Shown here in pieces: positions 1-5,591 of a stretch of DNA of 5,591 bases. How positions within the stretch are numbered: the stretch's first letter is position 1; each line of letters starts with the position of its first letter. Origin of the DNA: Pseudomonadota bacterium. GTDB taxonomy: Bacteria > Pseudomonadota > Gammaproteobacteria > Xanthomonadales > Rhodanobacteraceae. Below the pieces are notes generated by a model. It made no database searches. It worked only from the letters and a program-made list of their open reading frames with translations, and was not told the origin of the DNA. Location of the stretch: the NCBI GenBank assembly GCA_025351555.1, contig JANXVS010000585.1, forward strand, positions 1-5,591, written 5' to 3'. The translations under genes were made by a program, and so were the position numbers.

Positions 1-486
<486 letters not shown>

Positions 487-499
487 GCGATGATGATCG

Positions 500-2878
500 A
501 TGAAATTCTCTGAGAACTGGCTGCGCGAATTCGTCAACCCGCCTGTCGATCGGGCGGAACTGTGCCAACGACTGACCATGGCGGGTCTGGAAGTCGAAGG
601 CGTCGAACCGCTCGGTGCCGGACTCGACGGCGTCGTCGTTGCGGAAATAGTCGCATGCGAAACGCATCCGAACGCCGACAAATTGCGAGTCTGCAAGGTG
701 TCTATCGGCTCGGGTGAGTCCTTGCAGATCGTTTGTGGCGCGCCGAATGCGCGGCCCGGACTGAAGACGCCGCTGGCGACGATCGGCGCAAGATTGCCGA
801 ACGGTGTAGAAATAGGAAAAGCCGCATTGCGCGGAGTCGAGTCGAGCGGCATGTTGTGTTCAGCGAAGGAACTTGGCATCGATACCGATGCGTCCGGTCT
901 GATGGAACTACCCGCCGATGCGCCCGTCGGCAAGCCGCTCGCGGAATATCTTGGCCTGCCGGATGCCACGATCGAGTTGAAGCTGACTCCAAACCGTCCA
1001 GATTGCCTCGGCTTGCGTGGTCTGGCGGACGATGTCGCGGCGCTGTTCGGCGTTGCAGTAAACGGACCCCAGGCTGCGGCGGTGCCTGCTGTCATCACGA
1101 CGCAGCGCGACGTGCGCTTGGATGCGGGCGCCGATTGTCCGCGTTATCTGGGCCGCGTAATTGAAGGCATTGATGCAACAGTGAAATCGCCGCTATGGCT
1201 GGCCGAGCGCTTGCGCCGCAGCGGCGTGCGTCCGATCAGCGCCGTGGTCGACGTCACCCAGTACGTGATGCTGGAACTGGGTCAGCCAATGCATGCTTAT
1301 GATCGCGACACGCTGAGCGGAACAATCAGTGTTCGTCGCGCGCAGTCGGGCGAATCGCTCAAGTTGCTAGATGGCAACGATCACAAGCTTGATCCGGAAT
1401 GTTTGGTGATCGTCGACGAAAAACGTGTGCTCGGTCTTGCCGGCATCATGGGCGGCTACGATTCGCGAGTTTCCGATACGACGCGAAATATTTTTCTCGA
1501 AGCCGCGCATTTCGCGCCCTCCGCGATTATGGGCCGTGCGCGCAAGTTTGGGCTGCATACCGATGCCTCGCACCGCTTCGAGCGCGGCGTCGATGCGGAA
1601 TTGTCGCGCGTGGCGATCGAACGCGCAACCTCGCTGCTGATCGCGATTGCCGGTGGCAAACCGGGTCCGGTGATCGAAGCCGTGCTGCTGGACTATCTGC
1701 CACGACGCGCAACGGTGGGTCTGCGTCGCGCGCGCTTGCTGCGCGTGCTCGGCATGCGCGTGGCCGATACCGAAGTCGAACGCATCCTGCGCGCGCTCGG
1801 TATGCGCGTGGACACGATTGCCGATGGCTGGCAGGTCACGCCACCGTCGCGGCGGTTCGACATCGAGATCGAAGAAGACCTGATCGAGGAAGTGGTGCGC
1901 GTGCACGGCTACGAACGCGTGCCGACTCGCACACCGAGTGGCGAACTGCGTCTGGGCATGCGTAGCGAGGCCGAAGTCGCGCCGGCCCGATTGCGTGCGC
2001 AACTCGCCGCACGCGGCTATCGCGAGGCAATCTGCTACAGCTTTGTTGCGCGCGAATTGTTGCAGCACTGGTCGCTGGCCGACACTGCCGTCGCCTTGGC
2101 GAACCCGCTCAGCGCCGATCTTGGCGTGATGCGCACGGCGCTGCTGCCAGGCTTGGTCGAAGCGCTCAAGCACAATCTCAATCGCCAGCAGGAACGTGTT
2201 CGCCTGTTCGAAACCGGGCTGGTATTCACTCAAGTCGACGGTGAATTGAGCCAGGTATCACACCTTGCGGCGGCCGCCTGCGGTCGTGCGACGCCCGAGT
2301 CCTGGGCGAGCGACAAACGAGAACTGGACTTTTTCGACGTCAAGGCGGATATCGAAACCGCGCTAGCCTTGGCCGGCCATCGGGACGATGTGGGCTTTCG
2401 TCCACTGGTCGCGCCGCATTTGCATCCGGGCCGAAGTGCCGAAATCCTGCTCGGTGATAAGGCCATCGGCGTGGTCGGAGGCCTGCATCCGCGCCTGCTC
2501 AAGGCGCTGGATCTGGATCGCGATGTGTATGTTTTTGAAGTGGATTTGGCCGTCGCCAGTGCCGGCAGTGTGCCGCGCGCACGCGCGCTGTCGCGCTTTC
2601 CCTCGTTGCGGCGCGATCTGGCGATCGTGGTCCCCGCACAGGTCGGTTACGTCGCAATCGAGTCCTGCGTACGCGCTGCACTGGGCGAGCAATTGGCGGA
2701 AGTCCTTGTTTTCGATCAATACCTGGGAGCTAATCTCGGCAGCGACGTAAAAAGTCTCGCTATGGGCTTGATTTTGCAGGACGATTCACGCACTCTTACA
2801 GACGAAGACGCGGATAAATGCATGGCACGGGCGCTAGCCGCCCTGGAACGCGAGTGCCAAGCCAGATTACGGGGGTAA
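500..2878 (+). CDS. pheT: Phenylalanyl-tRNA synthetase beta subunit
   Basis: This is the complete beta subunit, 792 residues, close to the roughly 795 of E. coli. It partners PheS in the tetramer, binds tRNA-Phe and hydrolyses mischarged Tyr-tRNA-Phe. Domains in order are an N-terminal segment with an EMAP/OB-fold tRNA-binding domain (about 40-150, including [13 protein letters not shown]), the conserved [13 protein letters not shown] linker (162-174), the B3/B4 editing domain (about 210-395), the B5 domain (about 400-475), the catalytic-like core (about 480-690) and the C-terminal ferredoxin-like anticodon-binding domain (697-792, with [12 protein letters not shown]). The ATG start gives the family N terminus [12 protein letters not shown]. 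The ribosome-binding site is weak, with only a GAG about 12 bases upstream, so translation may depend on coupling to pheS. The stop is one base before ihfA. I saw no frameshift or truncation. Confidence 0.98.
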   Translation: MKFSENWLREFVNPPVDRAELCQRLTMAGLEVEGVEPLGAGLDGVVVAEIVACETHPNADKLRVCKVSIGSGESLQIVCGAPNARPGLKTPLATIGARLPNGVEIGKAALRGVESSGMLCSAKELGIDTDASGLMELPADAPVGKPLAEYLGLPDATIELKLTPNRPDCLGLRGLADDVAALFGVAVNGPQAAAVPAVITTQRDVRLDAGADCPRYLGRVIEGIDATVKSPLWLAERLRRSGVRPISAVVDVTQYVMLELGQPMHAYDRDTLSGTISVRRAQSGESLKLLDGNDHKLDPECLVIVDEKRVLGLAGIMGGYDSRVSDTTRNIFLEAAHFAPSAIMGRARKFGLHTDASHRFERGVDAELSRVAIERATSLLIAIAGGKPGPVIEAVLLDYLPRRATVGLRRARLLRVLGMRVADTEVERILRALGMRVDTIADGWQVTPPSRRFDIEIEEDLIEEVVRVHGYERVPTRTPSGELRLGMRSEAEVAPARLRAQLAARGYREAICYSFVARELLQHWSLADTAVALANPLSADLGVMRTALLPGLVEALKHNLNRQQERVRLFETGLVFTQVDGELSQVSHLAAAACGRATPESWASDKRELDFFDVKADIETALALAGHRDDVGFRPLVAPHLHPGRSAEILLGDKAIGVVGGLHPRLLKALDLDRDVYVFEVDLAVASAGSVPRARALSRFPSLRRDLAIVVPAQVGYVAIESCVRAALGEQLAEVLVFDQYLGANLGSDVKSLAMGLILQDDSRTLTDEDADKCMARALAALERECQARLRG

Positions 2879-2879
2879 C

Positions 2880-3182
2880 ATGGCGTTGACCAAGGCAGAG
2901 ATGTCCGAGCGGTTGTTTACCGACGTCGGTCTTAACAAACGCGAGGCCAAGGAATTCGTCGATGCGTTCTTTGACGTCGTTCGCGACGCCTTAGAAAAGG
3001 GAGAGCAGGTCAAACTGTCGGGTTTTGGCAACTTTGATCTGCGCCAGAAGAACCAGCGTCCCGGGCGGAACCCGAAAACCGGCGAGGAGATTCCGATCTC
3101 CGCGCGCCGTGTGGTCACGTTCCGTCCCGGCCAGAAGCTGAAAGTCCGAGTCGAATCCTATGCTGGATCAGGGCAGCAATAG
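2880..3182 (+). CDS. ihfA: Integration host factor alpha subunit
   Basis: This is a 100-residue DNA-bending protein of the HU/IHF family. With IhfB it forms the IHF heterodimer, which binds a specific consensus and bends DNA by about 160 degrees in recombination, transcription and replication. The family signature [20 protein letters not shown] (about 48-67) holds the beta arms with the intercalating proline of RPGRNPKTG. The ending [23 protein letters not shown] region resembles xanthomonad IhfA; E. coli IhfA has a different C-terminal tail. The ATG at 2880 follows the pheT stop by one base, and a GGGGG run at 2871-2875 inside the pheT end is the likely Shine-Dalgarno site. The 3' end overlaps the next gene by 23 bases. 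The pheT-ihfA linkage is conserved in gammaproteobacteria. Its product is probably needed by the integrated element beside it. Confidence 0.97.
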   Translation: MALTKAEMSERLFTDVGLNKREAKEFVDAFFDVVRDALEKGEQVKLSGFGNFDLRQKNQRPGRNPKTGEEIPISARRVVTFRPGQKLKVRVESYAGSGQQ

Positions 3183-3516
3183 CGAATTGCCGGTCATCCC
3201 GGCAAAACGCTATTTCACTATCGGCGAAGTTAGCGAGCTGTGTGGCGTCAAGCCGCACGTGCTGCGCTATTGGGAGCAGGAATTTCCCAACCTCAAGCCG
3301 GTCAAGCGACGCGGCAACCGCCGCTATTACCAACGCCATGACGTGCTGATGATCCGCCAGATACGCTCGCTGCTGTACGATCAGGGATTCACCATCACCG
3401 GTGCGCGCCAGCGCCTAGAAGGCCCTCAGGCCAAGATGGAAACGAGCATTTCCAACCAGATCATGCGTCAGGTGCGCATGGAACTGGAGGAAGTCCTCCA
3501 GATACTTCGTCGCTAG
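3160..3516 (+). CDS. MerR-family transcriptional regulator of the pheST-ihfA cluster
   Basis: This is a 118-residue DNA-binding protein. The MerR-type winged helix-turn-helix spans about residues 18-60: [20 protein letters not shown] carries the two helices, and [14 protein letters not shown] is the wing. Residues 61-90 continue the third and fourth helices of the MerR fold ([20 protein letters not shown]). The remaining C-terminal stretch, about 25 residues, is helical and rich in Met, Arg and Glu, consistent with a short dimerisation helix. There is no separate effector domain and only one cysteine (28), so it lacks the paired cysteines of metal-sensing MerR proteins. The ATG lies inside ihfA, 23 bases before its stop, which suggests translational coupling. 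The next in-frame Met is at residue 64, beyond the helix-turn-helix, which supports this start. Genes of this type occupy the same place after ihfA in Pseudomonas and Xanthomonas, but I know of no target. Confidence 0.93.
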   Translation: MLDQGSNSELPVIPAKRYFTIGEVSELCGVKPHVLRYWEQEFPNLKPVKRRGNRRYYQRHDVLMIRQIRSLLYDQGFTITGARQRLEGPQAKMETSISNQIMRQVRMELEEVLQILRR

Positions 3517-3542
3517 TTCGCTGCGTTTTTGCAGCCAGTTCT

Positions 3543-3551
3543 TGCTAGAAT
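3543..3551 (+). promoter_or_regulatory. Extended -10 promoter for tRNA-Pro
   Basis: TGCTAGAAT is an extended -10 element: a TGn motif followed by TAGAAT, which matches five of six bases of TATAAT. It lies 18 bases before the mature tRNA, so transcription would begin near 3558 with a leader of about 10-12 bases. I found no good -35 hexamer at the usual distance, which is tolerated with an extended -10. Read-through from the pheST-ihfA operon is also possible, since no convincing terminator precedes the tRNA. Confidence 0.5.
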
Positions 3552-3569
3552 CCGTTTTGTCGCAAACGT

Positions 3570-3646
3570 CGGGGCGTAGCGCAGCCTGGTAGCGCATCTG
3601 CCTGGGGGGCAGGGGGTCGCAGGTTCAAATCCTGTCGCCCCGACCA
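3570..3646 (+). tRNA. tRNA-Pro (anticodon GGG)
   Basis: All 77 bases fold into a full cloverleaf. The acceptor stem is 3570-3576 with 3636-3642, seven Watson-Crick pairs starting with the C1-G72 pair typical of bacterial tRNA-Pro. The D stem is 3579-3582 with 3592-3595. The anticodon stem is 3597-3601 with 3609-3613, including one G-U pair. The seven-base loop 3602-3608 places the anticodon GGG at 3604-3606. The variable loop has five bases, and the T arm is 3619-3623 with 3631-3635 and loop TTCAAAT. The discriminator is A and CCA is encoded at 3644-3646. It reads proline codons CCC and CCU. The tRNA is intact although a mobile element begins directly behind it, as expected when an element brings a replacement copy of the 3' end. 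Confidence 0.98.
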
Positions 3647-3660
3647 TTTTGCGGTTTAGG

Positions 3661-3673
3661 AATCAACCAGTTA
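3661..3673 (+). promoter_or_regulatory. IHF binding site (H'-like) in the attL arm
   Basis: AATCAACCAGTTA matches the IHF consensus WATCAANNNNTTR at all nine specified positions. It lies 15 bases after the tRNA CCA and 31 bases before the first arm-type repeat, where lambda attL has its H' site. IHF bending here would fold the arm so that one integrase can bridge core and arm DNA. Its last base is also the first base of an inverted repeat. A chance match is possible, but the position between core and repeats makes a role more likely. Confidence 0.65.
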
Positions 3674-3706
3674 GGCGGCTCTAAGTATACAAATTTAGCG
3701 CCGCCT
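3673..3706. repeat. Interrupted inverted repeat downstream of int
   Basis: AGGCGGC at 3673-3679 pairs with GCCGCCT at 3700-3706. After one T/C mismatch, CTAA at 3681-3684 pairs with TTAG at 3695-3698. That gives an 11-pair stem around a 10-base loop containing the palindrome GTATAC. It lies 27 bases past the int stop and 26 bases past the tRNA end, so it could stop transcription from either side. There is no T run after it on either strand, so a classical intrinsic terminator is doubtful. It may instead be part of the recombination arm. Confidence 0.5.
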
Positions 3707-3733
3707 CAATATTCCTCAATATTTCCTCAATAT
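3704..3733 (+). repeat. Three phased CCTCAATAT repeats, putative integrase arm-type sites
   Basis: Exact copies of CCTCAATAT occur at 3704-3712, 3714-3722 and 3725-3733, with steps of 10 and 11 bases, about one helical turn each. All face the same way and so lie on the same face of the DNA. They abut the int stop codon, and the third copy overlaps it by one base. Lambda-type integrases bind tandem arm-type sites of about this size and spacing through an N-terminal domain, which this integrase has. I saw no further copy elsewhere in the window. Confidence 0.7.
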
Positions 3734-4833
3734 CATCGACCGAGGACGATCCCGGTCTTCACTGCCGTCCACGGCACATCGTGGCCGTCGAGGTAGTGTT
3801 CGGTCATGCTCTCGCTGGTATGCGTCATCAGCGCCTGTACCTGCGCGACAGTCCAGCCCGCCGCCCGCAAGAGGGCTCCTCCGAGGCTACGGATTTCGTG
3901 GAATGACGGTGGGTTGTCGCCTTCGATCCCCGCCGCATCGCGAGCATCTGCGAATGCGCGCGATAGCTGCTCAGGCAGGACTTGCGTGTGGTGAGCGCGT
4001 GCTTTCGCACGCTTGTCGCTCGACTGCGCTCTATCCTGCAGGCGATGAATCAGATAGGGAGAGACGATGGAGTCGCGGCAGCGCGTCATTAGCTTGGCTA
4101 AATCCCCGTCCGGTTCGATCTCAATCTTTAGCCGCGTCCCTGTACTTCCTTCGGTCTTTCCGGGGATGACCCATAGCGCGTTGTCGTGCAAGTCCGAAAA
4201 GCGCAAAGACACGACGTCTTCCCTGCGCAGCAGCGTCAGCAACGATAGATCCATCGCGTTTTGTAGCCACGGGGCCGAGTTCTCATATATAGCATCATAG
4301 GTAACCCTTGGCAGTCGCTCTCTCGCCCGTTTGTAGTTTGCTTTGCGCGTTTGTAGCGCTGGGTTCGCATCAATCCAGCCCTCCTCTACCGCGCATGCGA
4401 TTACCCATTGCAGCGCGAGGCGGAATTGCTGCCGCGCGCGCGGCGACTCTGTCACATCCTTCACAAACGTTGCGCAGTCGCGCACCGCAAAACTAGCAAT
4501 CTCGCGCTTACCGATCGCGGCACTCATGCGGTTAAGGATGTTCTCGTACAAGTTAGCAGTCTTGTGTGCCCAGTCGCGACCCGGTATGTCTTCCTCACGG
4601 AACACTTTGATCGCATCGTCGATCGTTTCGGTTGGTTCGACGACTCGGGCAACAAGATCGTTGCTAGGAATGAGCATTACATTGAGCTTGCGCGCGGCTT
4701 CGAACACACGCTCTTTGTCCAAGCCCATCCAGGTTTGTTTCTTGGTTATCGGGTGACGATAGCGAAACCCATTCTTGCAGGCATAGACGTTTGCCGGCCA
4801 ACCCATGCGGCTACGCTCTCGTACTCGTCCCAT
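3733..4833 (-). CDS. int: Lambda-type tyrosine recombinase (phage integrase)
   Basis: This 366-residue site-specific recombinase would insert and excise the element at tRNA-Pro. Residues 1-55 resemble the arm-binding domain of lambda Int: a basic MGRVRERSR start, then NVYACKNGFRYRHPITKKQ. Residues about 70-165 form the SAM-like core-binding domain and about 175-366 the catalytic domain. All six catalytic residues are present: Arg203 (LLRREDVVSLRFSDL), Lys226 (GKTEG), His312 and Arg315 (HEIRSL), His338 (MTHTSE) and Tyr347 (EHYLDGH). Family members often have LMGH or LLGH where this protein has LMTH. I chose the ATG at 4833 because it aligns with the MGR start of lambda Int. A GTG at 4836, one codon earlier, is equally possible and is 9 bases rather than 12 from the GGAG ribosome-binding site. 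That site lies in the end of the excisionase gene, so the two are probably cotranscribed and coupled. No damage is visible. Confidence 0.95.
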   Translation of the reverse strand: MGRVRERSRMGWPANVYACKNGFRYRHPITKKQTWMGLDKERVFEAARKLNVMLIPSNDLVARVVEPTETIDDAIKVFREEDIPGRDWAHKTANLYENILNRMSAAIGKREIASFAVRDCATFVKDVTESPRARQQFRLALQWVIACAVEEGWIDANPALQTRKANYKRARERLPRVTYDAIYENSAPWLQNAMDLSLLTLLRREDVVSLRFSDLHDNALWVIPGKTEGSTGTRLKIEIEPDGDLAKLMTRCRDSIVSPYLIHRLQDRAQSSDKRAKARAHHTQVLPEQLSRAFADARDAAGIEGDNPPSFHEIRSLGGALLRAAGWTVAQVQALMTHTSESMTEHYLDGHDVPWTAVKTGIVLGR

Positions 4834-4842
4834 CACGCCAGG

Positions 4843-5040
4843 TTACTCCGCTTTGAGAACACGCTCCACAAGTTCATCGCCATGAGATAGCCACGCGTGC
4901 TCATCTATGAACCAGCTGCCGCCGATTTTCTTGGCAGGAACGGCTCCATGCTGCATCCACCTGCGGAGCGTGGCTTCCGGCGGCTGGCTACCGTCTGAGA
5001 AGTATTTCCCGCACCAGGCCATTGGCGTCATGTAGCGCAT
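4843..5040 (-). CDS. xis: Excisionase-like winged-helix protein (recombination directionality factor)
   Basis: This 65-residue protein is close in size to lambda Xis (72 residues). It probably binds and bends attachment-site DNA so that the integrase favours excision. The start (YMTPMAWCGKYFSDG) precedes a recognition helix at about 21-32 (PEATLRRWMQHG), a turn with PAKKIGGSWFI (35-45) as the wing, and a short acidic C-terminal helix. This is the MerR-like winged fold of small excisionases. The call rests on fold-type pattern, length and position directly upstream of int, not on a close named homologue. A repressor or DNA-binding regulator of the same fold is the alternative. The ATG at 5040 was chosen; ATGs at 5031 and 5022 would also work, and none has a strong ribosome-binding site. 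The stop lies 9 bases before the int ATG. Confidence 0.78.
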   Translation of the reverse strand: MRYMTPMAWCGKYFSDGSQPPEATLRRWMQHGAVPAKKIGGSWFIDEHAWLSHGDELVERVLKAE

Positions 5041-5043
5041 TTC

Positions 5044-5071
5044 ACAATAATTCCATTGTATAATTATTCCA
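5044..5071 (-). promoter_or_regulatory. Possible xis-int promoter/operator with repeats
   Basis: The 23 bases between the unknown gene and xis, plus the end of that gene, are very AT-rich. AATAATT (5046-5052) and AATTATT (5062-5068) form a 7-base inverted repeat with a 9-base spacer. The same stretch can be read as two direct copies 16 bases apart, 5044-5055 and 5060-5071, identical at 10 of 12 positions. On the minus strand TATACA (5062-5057) could be a -10 box, but the -35 region is poor. The arrangement suits a dimeric regulator, perhaps Xis itself or a phage repressor. Confidence 0.35.
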
Positions 5072-5585
5072 CTCGCTCAGAAATTCTCTGTCGACCGAAA
5101 TCGGGGAGTTCCCCGAAGAGAATTTTCACCTCGTTTTCAATGCGATTGTTCAGGCGGTTGAGCGAAACTAGAGACCGCTGAATCTCTTCTCTTACTTCAT
5201 GCAGTGCTTTGGCCTTGCGCCGGATGTGGTCAGCTTTCTGCTCGGTGTCGTCGATGATGGGCCAGATCGTTTCGTTCGACCAAAAGTGCAGAAATCTCAA
5301 TTTGGATCGCGAGGTCCTATACCAAGCTCTGTCACGCGTGGTGGTGGTGAATGACCAATCGCTGTAGAGGCAAATATCCCAAGCCATTTGAAATGAGCGA
5401 CCGTTGCCAGAGAATTTGAAATACGGTGCCTGCTCTGCCCGGGACGTGCCCCTGATGCTGCGCAAGAAAGGGGCAATCTCATAGCGGTACGTGCGGGCAA
5501 GCTTGCGGGCCTCATCACAAAGGGCATGCAGCTCCTCATCGACCTTCTGGTCGATGAGAAGCAAATTGGAAAAGTCTGTTTTCAT
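5064..5585 (-). CDS. Uncharacterised element protein (5' end close to window edge)
   Basis: This is a 173-residue protein I do not recognise. The N-terminal part (about 1-45) is predicted helical and charged. The middle (about 55-110) is unusually aromatic, with tryptophans at 69, 77, 88, 102 and 108 and several Tyr and Phe, suggesting a compact beta-rich domain. Residues about 112-157 are strongly helical with alternating charge and Leu/Ile (ADHIRRKAKALHEVREEIQR), consistent with a coiled coil. I see no signal peptide, membrane segment, metal-binding cysteine cluster or catalytic motif, so it is probably a cytoplasmic structural or protein-binding factor. The ATG at 5585 has no visible ribosome-binding site, and the six bases left in the window (codons CAA AAA) are open in frame, so the true start could be upstream. 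Its stop overlaps the repeats before xis. It may head the same transcript as xis and int. GC content is lower than in the host operon. Confidence 0.75.
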   Translation of the reverse strand: MKTDFSNLLLIDQKVDEELHALCDEARKLARTYRYEIAPFLRSIRGTSRAEQAPYFKFSGNGRSFQMAWDICLYSDWSFTTTTRDRAWYRTSRSKLRFLHFWSNETIWPIIDDTEQKADHIRRKAKALHEVREEIQRSLVSLNRLNNRIENEVKILFGELPDFGRQRISERVE

Positions 5586-5591
5586 TTTTTG

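Larger units (their letters stand above)
3607..3733 (+). other. Putative attL attachment site of the integrated element
   Basis: This is inferred as the left junction of the integrated element. The core is expected in the 3' half of tRNA-Pro, in or after the anticodon loop; the exact crossover cannot be placed without the matching repeat at the other end. Beyond the CCA come a perfect IHF consensus (3661-3673) and three phased copies of CCTCAATAT (3704-3733). Lambda attL has the same order: core, H' IHF site, then tandem P' arm-type sites. The integrase gene next to it ends at 3733, runs towards the tRNA and has a lambda-like arm-binding domain. The left limit given here is approximate. Confidence 0.65.
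3647..5591. mobile_element. Left end of an integrated prophage or genomic island at tRNA-Pro
   Basis: Everything from just after the tRNA CCA to the right edge belongs to an element that continues outside the window. Support comes from a tyrosine integrase and an excisionase-like gene directly beside an intact tRNA gene. All three genes run opposite to the host operon. A GC drop adds weight: 50% over 5161-5220 against 72% over 1741-1800, counted by hand. No structural, replication or cargo genes are visible, so prophage and integrative island cannot be told apart. The true left boundary is the crossover point inside the tRNA. Confidence 0.85.

Noticed and set aside
490..513. Short frame MMIDEIL between pheS and pheT overlapping the pheT start
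   Set aside because: It is seven codons with no clear ribosome-binding site. It could aid coupling but nothing shows it is translated.
1367..2233. A 288-codon open frame on the minus strand inside pheT
   Set aside because: It lies antisense to the strongly conserved pheT coding region, its protein has a composition typical of an antisense GC-rich frame (many His, Gln, Arg), and it resembles no family.
3520..3535. GCTGC/GCAGC hairpin after the MerR gene as an intrinsic terminator
   Set aside because: The stem has only five pairs and the T run is in the loop rather than after the stem, so it does not fit a terminator.
3704..3733. CRISPR-like array from the CCTCAATAT copies
   Set aside because: The repeats are 9 bases with 1-2 base gaps, far too short for repeats and spacers, and no cas genes are present.
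4343..4890. Plus-strand open frames of 137 and 160 codons across the integrase gene
   Set aside because: They are antisense to a clearly intact integrase with all catalytic residues, and their products show no recognisable domain.
5041..5064. Plus-strand promoter TTCACA plus TATAAT
   Set aside because: The hexamers are good, but the spacer is only 12 bases and no plus-strand gene follows.
3647..5591. A new defence or anti-phage system in the element
   Set aside because: Only Int, an Xis-like protein and one unrecognised protein are visible. None shows a nuclease, NTPase, toxin or membrane effector motif.

Overview
The window joins a conserved core-genome operon to the first genes of an integrated phage-like element. 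The organism is very probably a gammaproteobacterium of the Xanthomonadales. The gene order pheS-pheT-ihfA-merR-tRNA-Pro is one I know from pseudomonads and xanthomonads. The C-terminal tail of the IHF alpha subunit (ending in YAGSGQQ) looks like the xanthomonad version. The core half is GC-rich: I counted 72% over 1741-1800, against 50% over 5161-5220 in the element.

Bases 1-3516 are a tight plus-strand operon. It holds the 3' half of pheS, all of pheT (the two subunits of phenylalanyl-tRNA synthetase), ihfA one base after the pheT stop, and a small MerR-family regulator whose start overlaps ihfA by 23 bases. An extended -10 promoter then precedes a complete tRNA-Pro(GGG) gene with encoded CCA at 3570-3646.

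The tRNA gene is the apparent integration site of a mobile element that runs past the right edge. The first 87 bases after the CCA are AT-richer and contain, in order, a perfect match to the IHF consensus (3661-3673), an interrupted inverted repeat (3673-3706), and three copies of CCTCAATAT at 10- and 11-base steps (3704-3733). This is the order of a lambda attL: core, H' IHF site, then the P'1-P'2-P'3 arm sites.

Three minus-strand genes follow, read from the right edge towards the tRNA. They are an unrecognised 173-residue protein, a 65-residue excisionase-like winged-helix protein, and a lambda-type tyrosine integrase with all six catalytic residues and a lambda-like N-terminal arm-binding domain. 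The excisionase and integrase genes are 6-9 bases apart, and the integrase ribosome-binding site lies in the end of the excisionase gene.

The inferred logic is an IHF-dependent, lambda-style recombination module (Int, Xis and attL) at the tRNA-Pro gene. The IHF alpha subunit it would need is encoded about 480 bases away in the host operon. The cargo, the far attachment site and the nature of the element (prophage or genomic island) are outside the window. I saw no defence system, CRISPR array or insertion sequence.
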